Below, one piece after another: positions 13,651-23,300 of a DNA stretch of 64,000 nt; positions within the stretch are counted from its first letter, which is position 1; every line of letters begins with the position of its first letter. Below the pieces are notes generated by a model. That model worked only from the letters and a program-made list of their open reading frames with translations, searched no databases and was not told where the DNA came from. The stretch is taken from the NCBI GenBank assembly GCA_964036045.1, contig OZ038385.1, positions 57,445,919 through 57,509,918 on the forward strand, written 5' to 3'. The DNA is from Eutreptiella sp. 'Long Island Sound 2002'. Its lineage: Eukaryota > Euglenozoa > Euglenophyceae > Eutreptiales > Eutreptiaceae. The translations under genes and the position numbers were made by a program.

Positions 13651-13942
13651 GTTCTTTGCGCTATGACCCTGGTTTCCGATCCACGCGAGACAATGGAGGA
13701 GATTGGTGCTTCTTCTTCACGGGTGGATCCTCCAAAGAGTGTATGACTGCAAAGCTCAGCTGCCAAGTACTCAAGTCACAAGCAGTAGTTGCGATGATCT
13801 TCCTTCTGTCACTGAACAGAGGAGGATTGGCAGTTGGTGCACTAGACGCCCCGACAGCTTTGCTTTGTTTAGCTCTATATGAACAGCACACAACGAGCCG
13901 CTTTGCTGTCTCTAAAGCCACCTAGAAGTCCGCCCTAGTACA

Positions 13943-15031
13943 ATGGGAGCGGACAACTTTGTGAGTGATCGTCGTGATCGTGCAGCAGTGGAGCGTGAAA
14001 TGGATGCGCTAGAGCGTAGGATTGCTGAGTTTAGGGGGCCGCGTGCGCGGCCCTTCATGTTGGCGGCTGTGCAGTAGATGGGCACCTCACCTTTGTTGTG
14101 GGTATGGCAGTGCGACATGCTGGCTGCACTCATCCGTTATGGCAAAACAGATGCTGCTGAAGCCCCGAAGGCAAGATGCATCGTGGTCTAGTCCGTGTGG
14201 CAAGTGCTCTACAGATGCGTTGAAGTGCGGTAGCCGGGGTATGCAGCCAAAACGCAAACCACCGCTGCAACGAAGCCAAGTGCACAACCAAATCGAGGAC
14301 CACCGGGTGCCTGTTTTAGATGTGGTATGTACAGCCATTGGGTGAGATCATGTGTGACACAGCCGTCAGCGTCACAGCAGATGTCCGAACGAGCGGTTCC
14401 GATTCCAGTGAGTGTGTGCACATTGTTACCGCACCAACGCCGCCCGGGGCAGCTTTGCCCACAAGAGTTCGAGGCGGGTTTAATCAAGTGGGGGGTGAGA
14501 CGCTATATATGGTGTTTAGTACTAGTCGTACGTTTAATGTTGCTAGCCCCCCACCGTACCCGTGCGTGGAGTGCAATCAAATGCACTAGAGCTAGCAGGG
14601 GTGCTCCTTAGGGCATGGGCCAAGACATGATGGATCCGGGGACCGTGCCCATCGCGATGAGCTCCAACAGCGGGGCGCCTTCCGGCCAGCAAGGGGGCAT
14701 CGAAGCAACCATACCCCCAGTGTCTGTAGATAAATTACGGGGTCTTGCCACCAAAATGTATGCTGTCTAGAAATCCGACTTGGCACATTGTGACTTCGCC
14801 GTGGCACTACACAAATGGGCCCAAGGTACACTCAAATCTTGGGTACGACACCTCCGACTACTGGGCAGGCACAGTGCGCTATCTGTGTACCGGATAGCGC
14901 ATAGCTGGGACAGCTATGCGCTATCCAAGCTGTGCGCTATCCTAGCTTCCGAAAGTGCTCGCAACATGCCTAAGACACCTCGCTGCAGAAGGCCACCTTG
15001 TGTGGCGCATTATTGTGGTACGCCTCTGTGA
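13943..15031 (+). pseudogene. retroelement family B gag, copy 1 (CCHC zinc knuckle; five in-frame TAG)
   Basis: One frame runs from ATG 13943 to TGA 15029-15031 (363 codons). It is interrupted by TAG at 14075, 14189, 14231, 14609 and 14768 and by no TAA or TGA. The N-terminus is charged and helical (REMDALERRIAEF), as in gag proteins. A zinc knuckle, CFRCGMYSHWVRSC (CX2CX4HX4C), lies at 14312-14353, the nucleic-acid-binding motif of gag. An exceptional hairpin lies at 14892-14926. If TAG is a plain stop, this is a decayed gag. If TAG is read as sense, the frame is intact. It is followed by repeats (15160-15425) and YR/RT parts of the same family. Confidence 0.65.
14892..14926 (+). other. perfect 16-bp hairpin within gag frame
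   Basis: GGATAGCGCATAGCTG (14892-14907), three-base loop GGA, then its exact reverse complement (14911-14926). The motif GCGCTATC also occurs just before (about 14876) and after (about 14935) the hairpin. Confidence 0.85.
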
Positions 15032-15159
15032 GAAATTGGGATTCCTAGCACCAACAGTGCAGAAGCTACATTGGGCCATGGCCATAGGAGCGCATGGAGC
15101 GTACCACCACGACCCGCCAAAACGCATTTGAGCAACACCATGCTTGCTTGTACCCCCCC

Positions 15160-15425
15160 CCCCCCTTGTATAATGTATAAGCTACGCCCTGGTCCAATCT
15201 ACAGTAGGCATGTGGACCGTGTTAATTTTGTACATATTTTAATTACGTACGAAATGTAGTGTGGCCACATAAGACATGGGTTTGTCGTCACATTTGCCAA
15301 TTTCAGCACATGTGGCCTGCGCACGTGTGTGTCGGCAGTTGTATGTGTTGCAAGCCACACCCTTGTCCAAGCTATAGCAGGCGTAGGGACCGTAATAATT
15401 GTGTACATTGGCGTAGCTTACACAA
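15160..15425 (+). repeat. family B non-coding repeat, two tandem copies
   Basis: A block of about 60-75 bp (..CCCT.GTCCAA.CTA.AG.AGGC.T.GGACCGT.TTAAT..) occurs from about 15166 and again from about 15348. A third copy lies at 58741-58870, just upstream of another gag frame. The downstream tail (AAATGTAGTG.GGCCACATAAGA) is shared by the first and third copies. These are probably the terminal or split direct repeats of the element. Confidence 0.6.
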
Positions 15426-15937
15426 GGGGGGGGGGGGGGTATGTATGGCCCGCAAAGCCAGGCGGCCAAAGGAGTTCATTACCGTCGCATTGGCAGCCCT
15501 CAGTGTTGCCCAACTCTTGCGCCGCCAGTATTTGCCAGTCCGACGTACGAGTGCCGGGACACGTGCAATTCTTCCACAAGAAACGAGCCGGTGCATGGGT
15601 CCAAACCGAATTAGGCTCATGGGCAGAAGCATGGCGGTCGGCCTTGTTTGAGCACCCCGCGGTGCCTTCCAAACTAGACTACCTCCCCATTGGCGTGTCA
15701 TCAAGTGCCCTCCGCTCTATGCGAGCCCTGCTCTGGGGCACAAGCCAACACGAAATTGGTCGGCATGCATTGAGACGAATGGGGGCGACACTGCTAACAT
15801 TTGCCGGCGTCTTGTTGTTCGTCATCACACGCTGGGGATGTTGGGCCAGCCAACTCCAGGCCTGTGTGTACTCAACCCCCCCTCTGGAACATCTGCTTCT
15901 CAGTGCCATTACCGTGGCCGAGCAACGGCGATTATGA
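15329..15937 (+). pseudogene. family B tyrosine recombinase, C-terminal half
   Basis: The open frame ends at TGA 15935-15937. From about 15500 it looks coding. It contains the YR catalytic box RHALRRMGAT (His codon at 15764, Arg at 15773), then FVITRWGCW and a tyrosine at 15869. This matches the H-x-x-R ... W ... Y pattern of tyrosine recombinases of the DIRS/Ngaro type. The box I arginine part is not recognised, and the 5' end of the ORF lies in the non-coding repeats. It sits between gag and RT of the same copy. Confidence 0.55.
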
Positions 15938-17083
15938 ATACAAGCCCACCATGGTGGAGCAAATTTGGCCACTAGCACTCCTCCGCATGGACACAAGTCC
16001 AGGCACGCAAGCATCGCCCATCCTAGTCTACAACAACGATTCCCATGAATCCCAACACATGGAGTCCTCCGATTGTGAAGACGGGAACGTATTGGGGTCC
16101 TCTGCAGCACCTTGTCGAACACCCCGTCGCTAGGGCGCCGCGGCAGTGCGCCATCGGGCCATGCGGACAGCTGCGCGTGCCCGCAGCGCTGCGTGTGTCC
16201 GGATTGCTGCCAGGTTGCGTTCCAAATGCCGCCTTCGACGGGCATTGCAGCCTCTACGACCACCATAGGCACCCAACACTTCGCTTGGCGGCGACTCGTA
16301 GCAACAATCCGCTCCCAAGGCCCCATGGGAGCACATCCCCGAGCATCAATGCGGGCAGTGCGGCGCAAACTGGGCCGAACATCTATCAGATGCAGCACTG
16401 CGGATGTCCGCGTTATGGCGACTTCCCCATGCCCGTGTATTGGAGTTGTTGAAACGTTGGTGGAATTGTGCAATTCACGGGACATTTGGCTTGGCAGAGG
16501 AAGCGCTACATCCCAATGGCCCGCCCCCCCCCCCCCGACCCAACGAGTTCACCTGTTTTGAACTCCACTGACGCAGCTACGGTTGAATTTGCGTCACGCG
16601 GCATTGGCCCTGCACGAAATGTGAATGTGCCACCAGATTTTGTGGTCCCTCTAGGCATGCAGATCGTCTTGCGTGCAGGAGCACGCACACCCCCTCAGAG
16701 CCCTCGAAGCGCTGCCCCAAGGCGGCTGCCATGACATGTTACATACCCTTTGCCATGATGGCCTCCTTGTGGAGACATATCAGGAGGCAAATGCACAGCT
16801 CTTTGTAAAATAGAAAAGTGTAGATAAATGTGCAATTGTTTTGAACATGCAGGCATTTTATCGAGCTTGCATCTTCAAATCCCACCCGTTTTGCCTCCCA
16901 ACACTGGAGGGACTGGCAATGGTGCTCCGTCAATTCTACACCGCCCCGTGGGCATGTAAACTAGATTTAAAGAATTGTTATTGGATAGTGCTACTCCCCC
17001 CAGATATGCAACAGGTGATTAGAATAGCAGTTGGCTCCACAAAGTATGCGATTGTATGTGTGCCCTTTGGCTGGCACCAAGCT
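15801..17083 (+). pseudogene. family B pre-RT region and 5' half of reverse transcriptase, copy 1
   Basis: Frame 15801-16535 continues through TAG at 16131, 16266 and 16299. The coding frame then shifts at a C13 run (16524-16536) and shifts again near 16735. The RT frame contains TAG at 16811, then NMQAFYRAC, LPTLEGLA, KLDLKNCYW (first catalytic Asp region) and VPFGWHQA. It stops matching RT at 17083, before the YLDD motif. Similarity to copy 2 (55295-57740) is clear, for example DAATVEFASRGIGPA against DAVTIELVGRGLGPA and FVK*KS against FVKCKS. The copy is 3'-truncated and frameshifted. Confidence 0.65.
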
Positions 17084-17104
17084 CGAGACACGGTCCCCAA
17101 ATCG
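17084..17104 (+). repeat. 21-bp exact repeat, upstream copy
   Basis: A 21-bp sequence beginning CGAGACACGGTCCCC is identical at 17084-17104 and 29270-29290. In both places it follows the RT codons H-(Q/P)-A of family B in the same frame. It is followed here by a 14-bp inverted repeat with one mismatch (17105-17118 / 17137-17150, GATCCCCTGTTTGT). Confidence 0.8.
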
Positions 17105-17207
17105 GATCCCCTGTTTGTCTTGCCCCCTTTTCATTTACGAACAGGGGATCACTATCTCTGTGTGTGTGCAGATTTGTTGAAAATTTATTGTGTTTTTGTG
17201 AAGCAGC

Positions 17208-20135
17208 ATGCAGGTCTTTCGTTCCCAGTTTAAGAGTGCGTCGTCTAAGGCCCCAGACCAAGGAGCATCGGGCTCTGGGGCGGACGCGTCGGTGCAGGAC
17301 ACCAGCCAGATGTCGCCTGAGGAGCTGCGCGCGTTGCTGCAGTCCCAGCAAGAGGCGATCGGACATCTACAAGCACGGTTGGAGAGCCTGGCCGTCGCGG
17401 AGAGAAATACGGTGCCGGACTTGACCGCAGAGGCAGTGGAGCAGATGCTGGGGGGCGACAAAGTGGCCAGCTGGATGCGCCAGTCAGGCGAGGCGCTGCG
17501 GGACTACGTTAGAAGCGCAAGTGCTGCACCGGTCAGGCCATCCGACGTGATGGGCAATGCGATGGAATGCCCGAGGGGCGACAGGCTGGCCTACAGGATT
17601 TGGGGTATCATCCTCGACTCCCAGCAGGCGTACGCCCAGAGGTTCGCGTCGGAATCCAGCAGTCGGGCGGACCCGTCCAACCCGCTGGATGCAATGAGCT
17701 GGCCAGATGCGGTCAAAAACGGGGGACCGTCCTTTAAGTATAAGGGCATCGACTTCGCGATGCGACAAGGCGTCCTTCATTGGATGACAAAGAAAGGAAG
17801 GTGGGTACCAATATCAGCCCGCCCGTCTGGTGACTGCCAGAGATGCGCAAAAGAGGGCGTCCCATCGGAGCAGTTGAGGCACTGGCATTTCTAGTGTCCC
17901 CACTGGTCCTGACGGGACTGTCGCCACTGCGACAGGGCGGGGTGGGGATGGCCGTGTTGGTGTGAAGATTCCAAACCCGCGCGTCCAATCCCCACCCGGG
18001 AGGCCTTACCTGCTGCCAGAGCGACCTTCAGCGCGGCGGCGGCGGGGTGGGCAATGGCGATGGCGGCCGTTGGATCATTTAGGGTGGCGGCCGTGGGCGT
18101 TCGGGGCTGGGCCCCAAAAACGCAAGCCAGATACCGTTCCGCCCTGTCCGCGGTGGCGAAGTATGAGGGAACCAGGGCTTTGCGGACGCCGCTTACTGAC
18201 ACGCTGTCTGACTTCTTGGCGTCAAGGGTCTTTATGGGGCAGGCTAGATCCACCCTCAGGGGTTATGTGTCCGCAACTCGGGCGGCAGAAGATATCAGGC
18301 TGCTCCCGGTCTGTGTTCAGGCCATCCACTGGAGACTTGCAAAGTTTGGAAAGCCGACACCAGGGCAGCCATACCTGGGACCAGAGGGTCTCTTCCTCCT
18401 GTGGGCCAGAGCGGCCTCGCCGGTTGAGCAAGCAGTGGCAGCGTTGGCGAGCCTCAGTTGGCTTCTCTTCTTGCGAGTCTCTGAAGCGGTGTCCATCACG
18501 CCAGCGGGACTGGAAAGCGATTCCGTGGTCCTGTTCGTCACTACCAAAGTTGGCGGCCACAGGGAGGTGCGGCGCCCACTTTATGAGTGGGGACGCTCGT
18601 GGGTCCGATTCCTTAGATCCTACGCCGCGGCAAGCTGCATCCCGGAGGGTCAACCGTTGGTTAGGGGAGGGGTTGAGGCAGTGGAGAAGATCTTCGCAGA
18701 CCTCCTCCGTGATTCCCCGTATAGTGGCCATCGGTGGCATTCCCTGCGGCGGGGGGGCGCTGCGGCCGCCTTCCACCGCTCTCCAAATGTGGCCTATTTC
18801 GTTTGGTGGGGGAGGTGGAAGCGGCTGGCCACGGCGTTGGAGTATGCTCTGGGCTACTCTGACCCTGCGGTGGTTGGGGCTTTGGTGCTTCCATGGCCTG
18901 TTGGTGGCCAGGCTCCTGGTGAGCGTTTGGCTGTGCTGCTGGCCGACCTGTGGGGTGACCCCATGTATGCTAATCCCGAAAGGAAGTCCCCGAAGGCGTC
19001 GCTGGAGATCGCTGCCCCAGTGCCTGCGGGGCCTGTGGTATCTCTTCCTGATATAGATGTGGCGCCGCATCAGGGGGAAGTGGACGACGTGGGGTCTGAT
19101 TCGGATTCTTCGTCCGTCCCCTCAGAGTCTTCGGCCTCCGCCGTGTCCACAGCAAGTGCCTGTGGCTCCCCCGCGAAGCCCACACCGCCCGATGGTCCGG
19201 GGGAACGCCCCCCACAATTCACGCCGGGAACCGGACCTCAGGTCGTGAACGGCAAGAGGAGGCTGCGATCTAAGGGAACGGGCAAGACACCGAGAGGTGG
19301 CGCAGCAGAGGTCGACGGCGATGGTAAACCGAGGCCCAAGCGGCGAGTCATTGGTCTGGGCGGTTCCTTATCTGTCCAGCGGCATCATGCGGCGAGCGCG
19401 AAGGTGGGCCTGGGTAATGCAAAAGCCAGACGACCTGCCTCCAAGAGGAGGCATCCTGATGGGCCTCCAGTCGGGCCTGCCAGCAAAGTGGCTGTGCGTT
19501 CCCCACAGGAGAGTCAGGGCCAGGGCGGCAGTGCAGCGACAGGCAAGCGCGGGGGGGGGTCGCCTGGAAATTCGCCCCCCGTGGGAGCGATTCGCGAAAC
19601 CCCATCTGCCTGTGACGAACCTGTTGGTGGCCCAGTGCTGAGTTCAGCGCAGGGATCACTGCAGATTATCACATTGGCGGATGGGGGGCCCCGCCCTCTG
19701 ACCAGGGCAGACCTGTTGTATGTACGTTCGGAACCAGTTCCGTTATTTGTCCGGTTTTTGCAAGCCTTCTTTACCTTTTTGCCGTGGCTTCACCAGGCAC
19801 TATCTTGCGGGGTTCTGTTACTCATGAAACGACTCCATTTGTTTGTGCTTCGCTTGTTTGTGACGTGTGAGGACTACCGTTTGCGGTCAGCGCCGGATAT
19901 AACTTTTAACGCACTGTCAGAATTTACCGCTGAGTCTTGGCAGGCTCTTTTGCATTTGTCTACGTCGCCGGTGCCGCAGGTGGGCAGGGTGGACCCACAG
20001 CTGGTGGAGAGGGGTTTGGGGGCGGTGGGTAACTACACAATTTCCGATGATCTGTGGTGTGAGTTGGCCCCCCCTGGTTTTGAGGCGCCTGTGTCTGATT
20101 TTCACTTGGAGAGAGAAAGTCACTCGACTAATAGG
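17208..20135 (+). CDS. family A gag-like region fused to tyrosine recombinase (5' part of polyprotein)
   Basis: Starts at ATG 17208. Codons 1-228 are gag-like with a predicted coiled coil (EELRALLQSQQEAIGHLQAR). A Cys/His-rich stretch follows (CQRC..HWHF..CPHW..CRHC..CWC). It is crossed by in-frame TAG (17892) and TGA (17910), and the frame then stays open to the transposon junction. The YR domain has all expected residues: Arg codon 423 (FLRVSEAVS), Lys 447 (TTKVGG), H-x-x-R 511-514 (HSLR), a tryptophan pair (WWGRW) and Tyr 546 (ALEY). A 300-codon basic, Ser/Pro-rich linker leads to the RT. An unbroken ORF can also start at ATG 18054. YR presumably integrates circular or extrachromosomal cDNA. 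Confidence 0.75.
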
Positions 20136-20160
20136 CTTAGGCGGCTCTATACGCACGTAG
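20136..20160 (+). repeat. left terminal inverted repeat of the 6.5 kb transposon
   Basis: 25 bp identical to the reverse complement of 26633-26657. Homology stops abruptly inside (ACTTCG against CAAAAT). Preceded by ATAGG. Confidence 0.9.
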
Positions 20161-20432
20161 ACTTCGTTGCTAAAAGGCACGATTCATGGCGATTTCAACA
20201 TCCGTTTTTTGCACCTAAAAAAAGCATATCATTTTTTCGGCCAACCCCACGTGGATTTTCATCGTGGGATACAACAACCTTGCCTTTTGTTGCTTCCAGA
20301 GGTGTACGTATACACCCCCTATTCCGGGCTGAAAATTGTATCATTTAAAATTTTTGGGCACTGCAGTGCCCAAAATTTTGAAATGGCTTTTTTCAGTGGG
20401 TTCTCCAGTACACCTCTGTAGTCATCTCCACA

Positions 20433-20590
20433 GGTGATGTCATACTGCAGCAGCATGCATCAAACCTTGGCATACCCGTTATCCATGGGTCATCGCACCG
20501 CGGTGTTATACTCGGAAGGCCACGTACAATGTACCTTGCCCAATCAATTCCATTCCCGTCCAAATGTGCACTTGAAAATGGACTTCCAGT
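20433..20590 (+). other. possible 5' exon of the first transposon gene
   Basis: After an acceptor-like ACAG at 20430-20433 the frame is open and protein-like (GDVILQQHASNLGIPVIHGS, then HRGVILGRP). It ends near the palindrome centred at 20604. No family was recognised, and the link to the ORF at 20914 is not shown. Confidence 0.3.
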
Positions 20591-20913
20591 ACTTTTGGGC
20601 ACTGCAGTGTCCAAAAAATTGAAAACTCCGTATTTCACTCCTATTGGTTCCCATTGCGTAACACCTGACAAAGGACGTATGAATCATCGGACGTTGGTAC
20701 TCATCCTCTGCTCATTGGAAATATATTGCCGGTTGTCTGACTGCCACCTTGGAGTGTACCCAGGCTTTGGAACGTCCCACGTCCATTGGGGGATACATTG
20801 TTTGGATCTTCGCTAGCTGCTTCTGGTCTATGCCGCATCAGGTTTGTTTTGTGATGGTGCCTCTGTTTTCTTTGTCCCCTTACCTTTGCTGCCTGCGAAC
20901 AGGACTTTTGTCC

Positions 20914-23219
20914 ATGGATGCGGCTCCCTTCCGGCAGTTCCTTAGTTCGAAGGTATATGCTTCAAAGGAGGATCTATCCGAGGCTGTGGGTGTGGATAAG
21001 GGTGCCGATGCGTTTTGTACGTGGGTGTTAGATCTCCGGTTGGAGTGGAGAAGTAGGCGGTCTGTTGGTGAATACATCCAACAAAGGGACAGACGGACCG
21101 TTAATTGTCTGCCGGACCAATGGTTCCGTGTTGCTGAGCAAGAGATTTTTAATATATGGTCTGTTCTACACAAGAGGTGTCGTCCACGTGCCAAGAGGGC
21201 TGTAGGTGTTCAACCCAAGAGTCGTGTGCAACGTAGGTGTTTGGCTCACATGGGTCAATGTTCTTACAATGTACCCTCCTTTGCAGTTCAAGGAGCAACT
21301 GCGTGCACCAGTCTTTGGCAGACCTTGGAAGGTAAACCCGCTGTTCTATGGTTTGATAATTTTTATAGACGTAACTTCCGGCCTGTGCCTGGTAATGAGA
21401 ACCGGCCCCTTAATTGTACAGCTGGTGCTATCATACTCTTGAAACGACCTGTCGACATTATGCCGTCTTTTCCTAGCCTCTCGGTCTTGCGGCAGAGGAT
21501 TGGGTACACTGCAGACTTGTTGGTGCAGAGCCATAAAAACTTCATTGATGGCTTGCAAGGGTTGATGGACGACCCCATCCGCCTTCAACATGTTCGTTGT
21601 CCCTTGGACATACGACGGGATAATGTTACCAGCCCAGCTTGGACCCCCTTTTTTCTCACAGACCTAACTGTGTCCGCTACCCCCGACCTTGTCTCTATTA
21701 TTCACGGGCTCCAGGAGGTGCAGCAGCACACACAGCACCGTCTTCCATTGTTGGTCGACGAAAATATTCACTACCGTGTCCTTAAGCTCGTTTACAGCAT
21801 CAGCTATGCTCGGTACAACGTGCCCCTGTTCATTACACGTACCCCGGTAGTGTACGGCACATGGCACCCATATAAATATTGTGTAACCCTGTGCTACAGA
21901 AGATTCTTCCCTTTATTTACCTATTTTTCCTATGGTTCACTCAATTTGGGCACTGCAGTGCCCAACTTTCCGAAACTCATCTATATGGAGCGTATGATTC
22001 TGGTGCTCTTGCACTTGGCCCATAAGTGGCGCCAACCTTTGGAACAGAAGTTACAGACTCTAAGGGGTTTGCACCGACCGGGTAACGCTAATACAGCACA
22101 CTTCTTACACAGGTGCAAGGGTTGGTAACACTGCTGTATGGTTACATTCCAGCCTTGTTTATTATTGGGTCGCAAGTGAGGGATTGTCATTGGTCTGCAC
22201 AAGGAGAGCAGCACGCTGCAGGGCCATTGTTGAGCCGTTGTCTACACGTCCTTCTGAGGCTCACCCTAGGTTATGAGGACAAGGTTGAATATGTGCGCAC
22301 CATTGTTGTTGCTAGGCTGTTGTGGTCCCAGTGGTTTGCTCGCTTACCTGGGGTGGCACACAGTGAGGAACCGTGTGAGGCCCTGTTAAGCCGTGTTGTG
22401 CACTTAATGGCACAACACCCTGGGAACTGTACGTTGCAACAGGTGCATGACCTGTTTATACTCACTCCCGTTGCAGACCAGACCCCAAAGGACCTGCAGT
22501 ACGTTAATGTTCCCAAGGGACTGCCACAACTGGTTGATCGTCGTTTCACCAGATTGATGGCGCGATTCGATGTTGGTGTTATACCCCCCCTGGTCTGGTC
22601 CAGTCAGAAGTCGAGTGTCGTGCAAGACAGGTGGGATCCTGCCAAGATGGATTTTCCTTGCGCCCTAGATACGGTGCTCACTGCAGAGCATTACCGAGAT
22701 CTATGTGCCAAGACATTGCAGACACTTGTTAAACCTGTTAAAGTTGATGTTGATGTGATGACAGAGCTGGGTAGACACGTGCCACAGCGTCCTCCAGGTG
22801 ATATGGACACAACAGTAGCACAGGCACAGGACATGTTACGCGCATGTAATACACCAGACCGGTACAAGCGACGCCGGCCAGCACGCGCTTTTGCGCAAAG
22901 GGAACCCGCCCGGATACCCGCCCCCCCCAATGCTGATGGCGACAGTGACAGTGATGAGGACCCCCCCCCCCCTGCTGGTGGGGCAGCCGGAGATCCAGAC
23001 CTGAGGGCTGCTGATTTTGTGGGTGATGATGGATGGGACCCAGACCCCCCCCCTCCAGAAGCAGTGTCTGTTCACAGTGATGATTCCGACGCCCCCGTGG
23101 CTGTCCTTTCGGAGCTGAATGAGTTTGACCCTCGATTTTTACCAGGTGCATCCGACTGTGATGCTATTTCTGCCATCTGTGTTCAATCGTCGAGCGCTGC
23201 CAGTAGTCATCAACATTAG
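20914..23219 (+). CDS. transposon gene 1, candidate transposase (two adjoining ORFs)
   Basis: ORF one (ATG 20914 to 22128) and ORF two (22113-23219) are in different frames and are probably joined by an intron ending CACAG at 22112; GT 22003 is in phase, giving a 110-nt intron. A further in-frame intron 21206-21286 is possible. Motifs include AVLWFDNF, LLVDENIHYRVLKL, YGTWHPYKYC and FPKLIYMER. The C-terminus is acidic and proline-rich (GDSDSDEDPPPP). The Asp in LWFDNF and the later conserved-looking block recall RNase H-fold transposases, but I cannot prove family membership. As the largest gene of a TIR element it is the best transposase candidate. A palindrome is read in frame at 21946-21965 as LGTAVPN. 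Confidence 0.5.
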
Positions 23220-23300
23220 AAGCCTGTAAATCAACAATTTGAACCCTCGTGGCCTTTTGTAGTGTGTCGTGTGACCCTTTGTTAGCCCCTTTGCTAAGCT

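Noticed and set aside
18054-20348. Treating the YR ORF as ending naturally at 20348
   Set aside because: Its last 71 codons come from the transposon end. The true frame continues at 26663 after the insert.
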